Shown piece after piece: positions 10,580-21,955 of a DNA stretch of 64,000 bases. A model generated the notes under the pieces. It did no database searches, was not told the origin of the DNA, and saw only the letters and a list, made by a program, of their open reading frames with translations. The stretch's first letter is position 1, and every line of letters begins with the position of its first letter. This DNA comes from Paulownia fortunei (lineage: Eukaryota; Streptophyta; Magnoliopsida; Lamiales; Paulowniaceae): the NCBI GenBank assembly GCA_019321725.1, contig CM033110.1, positions 12,207,278-12,271,277 of the forward strand, given 5' to 3'. The translations under genes were made by a program, and so were the position numbers.

Positions 10580-11255
10580 TGGAAGTTTCTTCAACTCGCA
10601 AATTTAATTCCATTTGTGTTTTTTGTGGATCCAATCTAGGAAAAAATGGTGAGTTTATAGGGGCAGCCAATAATCTTGGTAGAACTTTAGCAGAAAGAAA
10701 ATTCATTTAGTGTATGGGGGAGGCAGTTTGGGGTTAATGGGGAGTGTTGCCATTTCTGCTTATGTAGGAGGTGTCAAAATTTTGGGAGTTATCCCAAAAT
10801 GTTTAACAGTACAGAATATCACAGGTATGACCATTGGAGATGAGCTAAAAGTGTCACACATTCAGGACAGAATGCCTAATATGGTAAACAATGCGGATGC
10901 ATTCATCATTCTACCTGGCGGTTTTGGTACACTGGAAGAATTATTCCAAATTGTCTCTTGGGCACAACTCAACATTCACCAAAAACCTATAGGTATTCTT
11001 AATGTTAATGGTTTTTATGATGGTTTGCTATCTTTTGTAGATCATGCTGCGAAAAAAGGGTTTATTTCAACTTCTGCGAGAAGAATCATCATTTCTGCTC
11101 CAACACCTGACCAGCTGATTGATCAACTTCTAGCATATGTGCCAAAACTGATCCAGTCTTGGCTAATGTGGATTGGTCCAATAGGAACAATGGTCGAAAA
11201 CGCAAATTGAATTTGACTCTCAGTCTGTGATACTTATTGTTAATGATTTTATCTA
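10579..11255 (+). pseudogene. LOG-like: LOG-like cytokinin riboside 5'-monophosphate phosphoribohydrolase, intronless, two 1-nt frame breaks (cargo)
   Basis: LOG enzymes release active cytokinin bases from their riboside monophosphates in the cytosol. ATG 10579 opens FNSICVFCGSNLGKN, the family's N-terminal strand, and reaches TAG at 10708. The next frame (10710-11210) continues with VYGGGSLGLMG, the catalytic-arginine segment (IQDRMPNM), the signature PGGFGTLEE, then WAQLNIHQKPIGILN and YDGLLSF. At about 11148 the frame shifts again into a normal LOG tail (DPVLANVDW) ending at the TGA just before 11232. Both breaks look like loss of one A from a run of five. Plant LOG genes have several introns; none occurs here, which points to capture from mRNA. 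The family lysine after the catalytic arginine is methionine. If the two indels are assembly errors the gene would be intact. Confidence 0.88.
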
Positions 11256-12994
11256 ATAGTATGTGTGTTTTTTTTTGTTGTTTCAGTTTTATTAGCCGCA
11301 TTTCAGGTGATATCTTTCAAACTTTACTTTCCTATCTATTTTTGACATTGGGGACAATGTCTCGATTAGGTTGGGGGGAGGGATAATTGATATCATGATT
11401 TGTATATTCAATGTGTGTTTTTTTTTAGTATTTAAAAAAAATATAATAATAAAAAAAAATAAAAAATAAAAAAAATATAAATCAAGCGTATTTTTTTTGC
11501 TGGGTCCGTTGAAAGCATGAAAAAAAGGTGGCTGAGTAAAGGGTAATTGTAACACTCTTGAGACGCATCCCTATTTTTTGCATAATATGGCAGGTTTGTA
11601 AAGTTTTTAACAAGTGTTTGTGAATTATCAATTTTTTTTTTGAGTCGTATAGGTTCTTCCAACTTCAATGATTAAAATTAAGCATGAATAATATGGTTTA
11701 ATTGATGATGGGTGTTGTTTTGGACTTTGATGTTGTTATTTGGTTAATATATTTTTGAGATAATTATACTCAAATTTTATTTTGCACAAATAGTTATGTT
11801 ATTTAGTGTGAAGACAATCATGTCAAAATATAGAGTTCTTATGCCCTTACTCTAATCATCACTTGAATCTTCAACATGTAGGGGTTAAGTATTAGAACTT
11901 TTACTTTTGGTCAGTCGAGGCGAACGACTGATAGTGCACCACTAGAAAAATGATTAAGGCATTAGGCTTTCTAGCACCATTGCCAAATCAGCTTGTTCCC
12001 TATATAATATTTAAAAAAAACATCCCCCTAGTAAACCACTTTGAGCCTTACAATAAATAAATATATATTTTTTTAACCATATCTTTTTACCTAGCCTAAA
12101 TACACTATTATCCAACCCTTGTTCTAAAAATGATTGGAGTTTAAGAGACATTCAATTGAAAGCTTGGACTTACAAAAGAAATTTAGGTTGGGATAGAAGA
12201 TAAGTGTGGGGGAGTTTCTCTAAAAAAAGAAAAAAAAGAAAAAAAAGAAAAAAACAATATAAAAAAAAAAGTTGCAAAGTGCTATAAGTTGCAACTAAAA
12301 ATGAGATGTTGCAAGATGAATAAGAGGGGTCCAATTCAATAACAATAGACTCCAGTGTGAAATTTGTGGAGTTGGAGAAATCTTCATCGATAAATTTTAT
12401 GTCTCTGATTCCATGAAGTTTTTAGAACCTTTGTTGCATCCTATCCTTTTATTTCTTAGCTACATCACCACCCTTTAGCCCCATTACAACCTTTGTTAAA
12501 GACCTTTTGATTTCGTGTGGTGCCTTCAGTGTAGTGGAGATTTGCACCAAAGGAAGAGCCTATGATGTTTAACTTTTCTGTTAGAGATTGGGTGATGGTT
12601 TTGTAAGGTTTTATGAGAATTCACTTATTTGAAACATGCATAGTTTCATCACTATTGACATTAACTGTCCACACACACACTTGAGTATGATTATTGTGGA
12701 AATGTATTGATTTTTGAATGACTAAGAGTTAAACTCAACACTTGTTTGATTTTATTTCCATATTAATTTGTTGGTTCATGAGAATAAAAAGTTGGAAGAT
12801 AGTTATTATAGGTATTTGTAGGTATCACTACTGGAAACCTTCACGAGACTATAACTCGTCCTCTATGGGCCACCTAGGGGTTTAAAGGCTAGTTGCATAT
12901 GCTAAATGCAATCGTGTTTTCCTACGAAAGTGGATTAGTTTATGTTTGTTTTAAGCTTGCTCGAGGACAAGCAAGGGTTAAGTGTGGGGGAATT
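11256..12994 (+). other. Athila 3' untranslated region with purine-rich tracts
   Basis: Non-coding and A/T-rich, with TTGGGGACAATGTCTCG, GGTTGGGGGGAGGG (about 11372-11385), AAGTGTGGGGGAG (about 12203) and finally AAGTGTGGGGGAATT abutting the 3' LTR. This spaced series of G-rich tracts is typical of the Athila 3' region. It also holds long A runs (11436-11480, 12220-12275). No gene seen. Confidence 0.7.
12980..12994 (+). other. Polypurine tract
   Basis: AAGTGTGGGGGAATT directly precedes the TG of the 3' LTR, the place where plus-strand DNA synthesis is primed. Confidence 0.8.
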
Positions 12995-14609
12995 TGATAA
13001 GTGCATATTTTGACATATTTTTATATCAAATCCTTTATACTTTTCTTGCTTTATTCTTGTTAATATTCTTGTTTTATAATATTTTGTGTTAGGGAATAAA
13101 TGGAAGCATGTTTTCAGACTTGTGCAGTTTTTGTAATTTGAGTATAACTTCATGATCAAAAGCTCTATGGACCTGAAGCTTATTTCATTTGAAAGCCAAG
13201 AGATAGAGGTACAACTTTTATGTTGGAGGCTCAGCCCAATTTAGTCTTGATGATAGCAGAAAATTCATCCAAGTAATTACACAAAATGGATCACCAAAAT
13301 TCAGATCAGAGTTCAGCCCAGTATTGACTTATTTTACCAATTCGGTTATATATCTTGAGCTCAAATTTTATTTTGGTCTGAAATTTGGATATATTATACC
13401 CAAGAGGTAAATAAACAAGTTTTCTGAAGACAAGATGGTGTGAAAATGTGTTGAAATGGTAAAACCATAGGCTGCAAGTTGCTGCTGATGTTACAGGGCG
13501 GCTCTTGGACATGACTCGGTAATTTGATCATATCTCCTTCATCCGATCACCAAATTTGACAAAAGATATATGAAAATATATCAGTGTTGAAAGATCTACA
13601 ATTTTTATTCTTTACGTATCTTCAAACTCTGGCTGTATCTGACCGAAAAATGTAATTCAATTCAGTGGTTGAGAAATTTGTATAACAACTTACCAACTCT
13701 TGGCAACTAGCATACCACTTGATTAACCCCTCCATTATTTGTTTGGCCTCTAGCTTACTCCAAGTACTATAAATAGGCCATGTATTCATCTTGTAAGATG
13801 AGGGGGGTAGAGGGTTTTTTTAGGCTAAGTTATCTAGTTTGTATGTTTTCTAGTATTGTAAGTTTTCTAATAGTAATAAAATGCATTCTCTAGTTTCTCT
13901 TATATTTTTAGTCTTTGTTACTTTTATTATGTCTTTCTAAATTTTATTTTGCTGACGAAAAAGGGTGAATCTCTTGATGGAGGAAAATAAATGGTTATAA
14001 GGGTAGAAATTGTTTAAGTATGTTGTATTATTATTATTATTTTTTGATCTAAACCCTACTTATTTTTGTGGTGATTCTTGATTTATGTATCTCCAATGGC
14101 ACAACAAATACTTGGGTTCATTTAGCTTATTGTACGGTTTTACCCCACCGACTGCTAATGTGAAACCTTGATTTGTTGTTGACGAAGGAGTATATAAATA
14201 CTTGATCCCATAAATAAGTGTTGGCGTTAAGAGATAATTTGCAATAGTAAGACAATATCATGATTACCTTATTGCATGAGTTACTTGATAATATCTTCCC
14301 ATTGGAACCTTCATTATGTATGGATTCCAATTGTGGCAATTAATAGAGGTAAAAAGAATAAATAACCATTTATCTATCTAAAACTCAAGAGTGGATCCCT
14401 AATCCTCAGTACTTTTATTACTTCGGTTTTTTCTTTAGCTACATCATACATTAATTGTTCATATATTTTTGATTCACATAAACTCCATCTTTTTATAAAT
14501 ATAAACTTGAATTCTTCAAACAACTTCCCTGTGGATCGATCTCGGACTCACGAGAAATTTATTACTTACTACAACCTGCACTTGGGTTTGCAACCTTAAA
14601 GTTGTAGCA
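12995..14609 (+). repeat. Athila 3' LTR
   Basis: 1,615 bp, nearly identical to 4443-6055 (about 30 differences by eye, mostly transitions, a few 1-4 nt indels). It ends in GTTGTAGCA and is followed by the TTTAC duplication. Confidence 0.95.
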
Positions 14610-17340
14610 TTTACGCCAATATCTATAGAGCGAAACATCCTCCTCATGCGAGCATGTATTATATGCGCGAGTCTATTGACAATTTGATTTCCATCTCAAA
14701 AACCCCCTCAACTCGAAACTTATTAAAACCAAAGTCATAGAGGTATTTCCATTATCACCATTAAATGCGTGATCATGCCCTATAGCTAAGTTTGGTATAT
14801 GAATTTTATCTAATAATAAGATGCAATTAAGATAAAGAAATTTACTTATTTTAATAATATAATTTAAAAAAGATTATTTTTATAAATACAAAAGTATAAA
14901 AGATGCTCAATCTAATTAGCATATGAGGAACTATTCTATCAAATTTAAGGAATACAAAATCAACTCTTAAAGGAGATGAAGGGGACGGTTGTTTTGAGTA
15001 GGGATCGCATTGTTTGTAGAAAGGTTTTGAAAGAAGAAAATAGAAACAATTCAGCAAAAATTCAGCCCAAATTATCTTAAAACCGTGTGGTATAGGAGGC
15101 TTTTTATAGCCCTCAATGCCCCATCTCAATGGGACTCCAATCTCTTGTTTATCTTCACCTCTTTAAGGCATTGTCACTTTTATGGATGGTATCCAATACT
15201 AATTCAACTATCTTAAATTTTTCTTCATCTAGATTTCAATTTTTTCATCATCCAATTCCTATTGAGCCTTAATCCCATCACACTCATACTAATGGACATA
15301 GGCTTAATATAAATTAGGCTCATTTCATTGATTCAAATAATTAAGTTAATTAATTAATTCATATGAATTAATTAAGACTCACTAAATTAACTAATTTTAT
15401 CAATTAATTAATATGCAAATTAATTTTCCATAATCTTATTAGGTCAAATTCATTGATCACATTGATTAATTAAATTGATCCAACACTTGAATTAACTGAA
15501 GCGCATTAAATTAATTAATCAAATTAATAATTCACATTAATTAATTTACATAATCCAACAATTAAATTCTTTTTCTTAACAAGAAATAGACTTGTCTAAG
15601 TTAGTGTGCAACCCTCTTAGGTTTATAACAAGTTAGTATTGGGCTCACAACTTTTATGATTTAATTGAATAGTTAAAATTATTATGATTAATTAATCTAA
15701 TTAAATTAATCCTCCTATAATTAACCTTTTAATTCTAAAAATCCCTCAATCATGGTTAATGTTTAGCAATATGCTGTTAAAACCTAAATATAGGTGAAGA
15801 AGCAAATATTTTCAATTACGAATACTATGCAAGTACATTTATTCCATCAACTAATCTCTTTATTAAGCATAGGGTATGGATGACTAGTGAAATCCAAATA
15901 CGTTAATAGCTATATGCTAATTCCTAGTTACATGAATCAACAAAGAAATAAGAAAAACTTTTTTTCTAATTTTTATCCAACTTTGGCCAAGTCCTTGCTA
16001 TTCAAGAACTATGTAAAACATAGGAGATTCATCTAAATTGGTAATAGATTAATTATTGGTCACTTATTAACCTCTATAACAAATTAAATTACACTCAGAA
16101 TGTTCCCCATATGATTATCCTGTAATCTAAGAATTAATCGATGCACAATCACCTATGCACAAAATTACCATTATGGCTCAAGTCTAAGGATTGACTCTTG
16201 CACTTTCTTAATGTAGAAATTCTATATTCAACAACATCTTAGTTTCTATTAAGAATTTATCAGCAAGAATGTTAAGTGTACTTATTCTCTAACAAAAACA
16301 TTCACATACATGCACTAGTGTCTTTACACCAATGTTCATAAAAAGAGACATCCTCCTTTCAACTGTGCATCTTATGTGCAATTCTTGTTGAATTATTGAT
16401 GTTCCATCTCAATATTCTCAATTTGAAAAGATTTAAGACCAAAAAGTCAGAGTCATATTTCTTGGTAACCATTGTACGGGGACCATGCTCTATATCAAGT
16501 ATAGTCTAGGACTTTATCTACATATAAATAAAACAAATAAAGAAGATTTTTTTTTATTATTAAAATTGATTGAAAAAGAAAATTCTTATAAGAGTATAAA
16601 ATGGTCAATTTAATTAACTCGTCGGACACAATGATAACATCTACGATTTAGAACAAAATAGATTAAAGTCATAGAGTGATATTTCAATAGCTACCTCGAG
16701 ATTTAATCTAAATTTAATCAATTAGAAATAAAGATAATTTATGTTGAATGATATTGTTTATTACAAGAGCAAAAAATCGGACAATCCAATTAGCTTGTTG
16801 GCACACTCTTTAACACTTAAAATTAAGGAGTTAACTATAAGATAATTAATTAAATAGAAAATTAATCAAGGTAATTTTAATTTTTAAATAATATCAAAAG
16901 AGTTGGGGGCTACTACTAGGTTAGGTTACTGGTGAAAATTTTGAACAAGTCCATTTCATGCTAAGGCAATTATTCTAGAGTTGGATTAAATAAATTAGTT
17001 AATTGGTCTCAATTAATTTAAGAGTTAAATTAATTTAATTAATTCTACATAATGAGATTATGAAAGTCCAATTAAAATAATTATTGGATTAATTAATTAA
17101 TAAAATGAGCGTTTAATTAATTCAAGTACTACATTAATTTAATTAGTTGATGGGAATAATTAAACTGACTTTTAATTTATTTTAAATTTAGATCCGGATG
17201 GGTTTAATTTAATTAATCAAGGTCAACAAACTGTATATGGAATATCGAAGCCTTAATAGTAGAATTGAAGAACTCCAAAATAGGTGTTCGTGTTATTACT
17301 TCTTAAACCTCACATAATAATCCTTTAAATAGAATTAACA
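14610..17340. mobile_element. Mosaic of copia LTR fragments
   Basis: No gene. 14615-14941 resembles the end of the minus-orientation copia LTRs found at 36050, 42868 and 60250 (AGACATCCTCC-type stretch, ...CTATTCTATCA end). 15130-16638 is a longer fragment of the same LTR family, with the runs of TTAATTAA and an end reading GTCGGACACAATGATAACA. 16640-17340 contains a reverse-oriented piece of the same family. The fragments lack internal coding sequence and have decayed. Confidence 0.55.
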
Positions 17341-17502
17341 AATAAAAGTTTACATGATTTTAATTTTGTGTGAACATGGAATGAATTTTAGTGAAAAAAA
17401 CATTTAGAATTCCAAGGCAAACATCAAAACACACTAAGAGGTTAAAGGAAGCATTCCGGTCATCATCGTGGAAACAAATTGACTTGTGTGACCTGCTTAG
17501 TG

Positions 17503-17602
17503 NNNNNNNNNNNNNNNNNNNNNNNNNNNNNNNNNNNNNNNNNNNNNNNNNNNNNNNNNNNNNNNNNNNNNNNNNNNNNNNNNNNNNNNNNNNNNNNNNN
17601 NN
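17503..17602. other. Assembly gap (100 N) inside the cyclin gene
   Basis: Exactly 100 N, a placeholder of unknown true size. It interrupts the last visible cyclin exon after ...CEWYTGY. Sequence on the far side (17400-17502) does not give a clear cyclin C-terminus. Confidence 1.
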
Positions 17603-20466
17603 GTAGCCTGTATACCACTCGCAAGTCTTGCTCCATTGCCCGACACCATAAAGTGTAGATTGAGCACTATATATAGCAGCAGCAGCCAGAAAGGATGGTG
17701 GATGCTTGAGCATTTCGTATTCCACTAGACAAAGCTCAATCAAGAAGAAAGAGAGTAGCTCAAGCTGTTACAAAACCAACCAAAAAAAGAGAAAAAACAC
17801 AATAATCTCTTTAAGTAATTCTTTTCAAGGGAATGTTTTTATAAACACATTAAGATGGTAAATGAACTTAGATCAACCTTCCTATCAGATTGAGCAGCCT
17901 TGAGGAATCTTCTCATGAAAACATAAGGAGTTGGAACAGACATATTAAACTGCAAAGTGTTTAGCATCAACCTCTCCTGGGGAAAAAGAGGGAGAAAAGT
18001 GTTGGCTTTGAGAAGGAAAAAAAAAAAGCGCAAATTGAATGAATTATTGTGATTGTTATATCGATGGCTACCATTTCAAGTATTTCTTTCCTCGTATAAG
18101 CTTTGTCCGAAATAAAAACCAAATCATCCACGACAGGAACAGAAACTTCCTCATATTTGCATGCCAAAAGCATGGCAACCAGACCGACGAGCTGCAGCTT
18201 TTTTCTCACCATAGATTGCTTTGCTAAGAATCGATCAATTAGATTTACTGTTAGAAACAATGTCTCATCCCGAAGTTCAAATTTGTGGTGAACCTGTTGA
18301 TTATTGTCAAAAATAAAAAAATGATAAGTTTCTACTAAATTTAGAAGTTAATGTTGAAATTGAAATTACGCCTTTCACGACCTATTGTGACCATTATAAA
18401 TTTATTGCTAACCTCTATGAGCCAGTCAATAAGAATGGCCCTCATTCTTTCGTTGATGTCAAACTGCTGTACCATATATCCTGGTGAAACACAGCTGGAA
18501 CTCTGCATCCAACCCAATGGCAATATATGTGTTGAATATGGCCTTTTTGGTGCATTTAACCAATTCAAATTAACTAAAAATCTGTCACACGGCCATTGTT
18601 ATGGTTTAGCAAAATATATTGTTCATTGTTAGTAGAATCTCCGACTTTCAACCTTTAACATTAACTGAATGCATCAGACAGCTTTTCATTAAGTTAATGC
18701 CACTGCTTACTCAATCTGAACATAAATTGTGTACAAAATTTAACAGATCATTGCATTTTATTATGGCCCTAAAAATATGGAGGAGCTGTAAAGAAAATCA
18801 GGATAATCAGATTCATTCTTAAACTGCCTATATAATGCAAACTTTTACAGGATGAGTTCAAATTCAAATACAAAGTCTATTTTGAACTTTTTAAACTTCA
18901 GCGACAGTCTTCAGTTTTTAATAATAGAAGCTTTTTATACTTCAGATTGCACATCAAAGTATGACCCAACAAAAAAACAAAGCCCACTCAAAGCTCATAT
19001 GCTAATTAGAAAGTCCTATTTTACTGATATTAGACAAGTTCTTTAACATTATTCATCACATACATTTTCTAGTCAATTCAGAATAATAAGATTACAAATG
19101 GCAATTGTCAATAAATTAAAATTTATAATATTGACGATCTGCATATAAGTTTCATAGAGATCAAGCCAATTCATGTCCCTCTCTTGGATATGCTACAAGA
19201 ATCGATAGTAATTGCGATTGCTGTAAGTACGAATTGTTAGGAGATCCATCTCTTACCTCCATTTTCTTGTAGTAAACATATAGATCTTCGACATAGTCAG
19301 CAACAGCAAGTGGATCCTTTGCATCACTTCCGTCGATGTCCACTACAGTCTCTTCAAATATGTCTTCCATTTCAACCTCCTTCTACAAGGTGTTATTTTA
19401 TAAAATCACACATTTGGCCAATACCCCAAGGACTACTCAGACAGAAAGAAGAGGTGAAAACTACATACCATTTGATGTTTTTCAGTCATTTCAAACTCTA
19501 ATTGTTCCAAAGACATGGGCACAGGCTGGTCTTTAGCTTCCCCACGATCCTCTGCATCTGTTAGAGGAATATCCTCCCAAACAGTGAACTCATTGGCTGA
19601 TGTCTTTGGTTTCTTTGCTTCCTGGGTTAATTTCAGAGTACAAAAACATCAATTTTACAATCTTGCTAGAGTTATGCATGAAATTTCTATGCCTAATACA
19701 TAGTTTTCTGATATGGGAATTCAAGCTTTATCTCTAGTTCTAAATTATTTCCATTCGAATTTGAGTAAATGCTTTGTGAATTCTAGTTAAAGGATTCAAA
19801 CCCGACTAAGGATTCAAAAACTAGTATAGAAGAAGAGAGCTATTACCTCCGGAGAGGGATGCTGTGAGACTGCCATTTGCGCAGCATATTTCCTTAAAAA
19901 ATCAAGAAATTCACATCAGAAAAATGAGAAAGTAGGAGATCATGAAAAAATTCGAAGTGAACGAAACTTTATTCTCATACAGGGAAATTATTTCAAATGA
20001 AGGACCATTATCTGACCTTGTGATTGGCCTATGTGTTGGTATTGGAGCATTCTTATCACAAATCCCATTGGACCTGAGATTCAAAATGTAACAAACAAAT
20101 ACTTTCTCAGCCAGAATATAACCAAAAAAAAAAAAAATTGATAAATATTTGAACGTGTGAGTAAGATTTGTACTCTGGATAGCCTCTCTTGTTAACAACA
20201 CAAGGGTGCGGATTAGACCCTCCTAAATTGTGATTAATCACACTTAGAGCTCTTCTGTTGGGTCTGATCTCAGCTCCAAACTTCCTCCCACCCATTTCTG
20301 GCCCACCTTTCATTTTTCAAAAGCAAAAAAACATGAAATCATTTTAGAAAAGCTAGAAACTTTTCGGCTGATTTTAATCTCAAAAGCCACATTGCAGCTA
20401 AAGATATAACCCACCTTGTACATTTGTGGGTCTAATCTGAACAGGATTGTTCTCGGATATAACCAT
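17603..20466 (-). CDS. CYCB2: B2-type mitotic cyclin, ten visible exons, C-terminus lost in a gap
   Basis: B-type cyclins bind CDKs and drive entry into mitosis. Minus-strand exons: 20466-20415, 20306-20174, 20073-20017, 19892-19847, 19621-19469, 19382-19257 (its start may be 19379), 18502-18413, 18293-18072, 17976-17878, 17764-17603 (into the gap). All join in frame through GT/AG borders, giving about 380 residues against roughly 430 expected. The start MVISENNP is typical of the B2 group. RRALSVIN (about residues 35-42) is the destruction box. The cyclin box begins at [16 protein letters not shown] and includes [11 protein letters not shown] and LACKYEE; the C-terminal fold begins at RLMLNTLQF and holds FLAAAAIY. 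No stop or frameshift was seen. The true last exon lies in or beyond the gap. Confidence 0.93.
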
Positions 20467-20660
20467 TTTTTTTCGGGGGATTTATCTGAAGAAAAAAAAG
20501 AATCACCAAACCAGAATTATATTTCCAAAGAAAGCTCTCTTCCTTCACCAGACCCACTGCCAAAACAGTCACGGCATGTAGAAGAAGAGCAAGAAGGGAG
20601 AGTGCATCTAACGATGGTGGAATGAGCAGAGACTGAAGGGTATTTGTGCAGTGGAAACAA
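20467..20660 (-). promoter_or_regulatory. 5' leader of the cyclin gene
   Basis: On the minus strand a CT-rich leader of about 150-170 nt precedes ATG 20466. It includes a short upstream ATG (ATGCACTCTCCC, near 20607) out of the main exon structure. The exact transcription start cannot be read. Confidence 0.45.
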
Positions 20661-20702
20661 ACAGTGCGCTGCTTTTATTCTATTTTTGTTTTTCTTTTCA
20701 AA

Positions 20703-20788
20703 TCTAACGGCTAGTGAAGGGTTGCCGTTGGATTATTGCAATTGAGGAAAGAAAGACTTTGTAGGGCGTGGGGGGAGGCACAACGGTC
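20703..20788 (-). promoter_or_regulatory. Cluster of three MSA (mitosis-specific activator) motifs
   Basis: Three AACGG cores lie 240-320 bp upstream of the cyclin ATG. TCTAACGGCT (20703-20712, plus strand) fits the MSA consensus YCYAACGGYY exactly. TCCAACGGCA (20732-20723, minus strand) and CACAACGGTC (20779-20788, plus strand) each miss one position. MSA motifs are bound by three-repeat MYB factors and confine B-cyclin transcription to G2/M, which fits the gene they precede. Confidence 0.75.
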
Positions 20789-20799
20789 ACCTGGGTGGG

Positions 20800-21955
20800 C
20801 ACGTGGCACGTGGCAATGGAGACGTTGCTTTCAAATTGTTTTTGAAAACATTGGTTGTTGTTGTCTGGTTTTGGTTTGTTTTAATTATTGTTTTGGAGTT
20901 TGCAGTTTAGATGGTAATAATAACAAGGCTCTGAGTGAGGCGCTCTTCCCCACTCTGGGCTTTTTGACTAGTGACTAGGGCTCTACTTATTCAATTAATT
21001 AATAAACCCATAAATGTGCACAAAAAAGTACCAAATCAATTTCGTTATAAAATTAGTCTGTCAAATAATTTTATTTGTAACATGTTTAATAATGGTGGGT
21101 TTTTCATTTCTGATTTGGATTAGTGTAAGTTCAATGCATTGATAAAATAAAAAGCAGTAAACATGAGTAGATTATATATATAAATATATATCACATTATA
21201 TACAGGTGTGTATAGGTTTATGGGGCGACAATGATAGATTTTAATTATTGAACTGACCATAACATGGAGGGTTCCAAATTAATAAAATGCTATCTATAAA
21301 AGAATAATTAAAATCGATGAGTTTCAAGTGTATTGGCTCGATTGGAACAAATGGATTGGATGGAGTTGATTTATGTACAGTAGCCACTAAATTGGAAGAG
21401 AAGTGAATCACTGAAGCAAAGCGCAGGAATAAAATAGTAAGAGGAAAATTTTTAATGCATTGAAGTAGTCTGAAAAAGTATAGAAAGTGCCTCAATTTGC
21501 CATTTATAGATTTAAATAAAAGTAAAATAAATTATACTCCTTTCGTCCCATATTTTGTTCTTTTTTCACTTACGGCAAAATATAGGAATTAATAAGTAAA
21601 AATTTCTCAAACATATGATGGAATATCATTGTCTCAAATACAGTATTACATAAAATGATTGAGATATTTAAATTTCATATTATTAAATAGATAAATAATG
21701 CATTTCTCCTATATATTATTCTTCATAAGAATAAGAATACTCGAAATGGAAAATAACAGGAATAATCCTAAATTATTATAAGCCTAATGTACTTAATGAA
21801 TTGTACAAAATATAACTCAAGTAATGACCATTAAAGTGCATTATTTAGAGTATTAGGTTATTTGAAAAAAATCAAGAAATATGCATTACACTATGAAAAA
21901 TATCCATTAATTATTGAAAGATATAATAATCTAAAAATGGATTTCAAACACTAAT
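20800..21955. other. Intergenic, no gene seen
   Basis: AT-rich. A TA-rich stretch lies at 21171-21200. At about 21537-21560 the sequence ACTCCTTTCGTCCCATATTTTG resembles the conserved end of Stowaway-type MITEs, but I could not find a convincing matching inverted end, so I do not call an element. Confidence 0.5.

Larger units (their letters stand above)
4443..14609 (+). mobile_element. Complete Athila-type Ty3/gypsy LTR retrotransposon with two cargo genes
   Basis: A 10.17 kb element with paired LTRs (4443-6055 and 12995-14609), TG...CA ends, a tRNA-Asp primer site, a purine tract and a TTTAC duplication. Internal order: gag, deletion, end of reverse transcriptase, RNase H, integrase, a TATA box, a virus-like cysteine-rich ORF, a poly(A) tract, a LOG-like gene, and an untranslated tail with the TTGGGGACAATGT and GTGGGGG motifs common in Athila elements. 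The two LTRs differ at about 30 sites by eye (roughly 2 percent), so the insertion is young. It has no protease, lacks the RT fingers and has four stops in pol, so it could move only with enzymes supplied by a relative. Confidence 0.93.

Noticed and set aside
17391..19703. Plus-strand open frames across the cyclin region
   Set aside because: Antisense shadows; the minus strand gives a full set of in-frame cyclin exons with GT/AG borders.
21537..21760. Stowaway MITE
   Set aside because: One end resembles the conserved CTCC..CGTCCC motif, but no matching inverted end with TA duplication was found.
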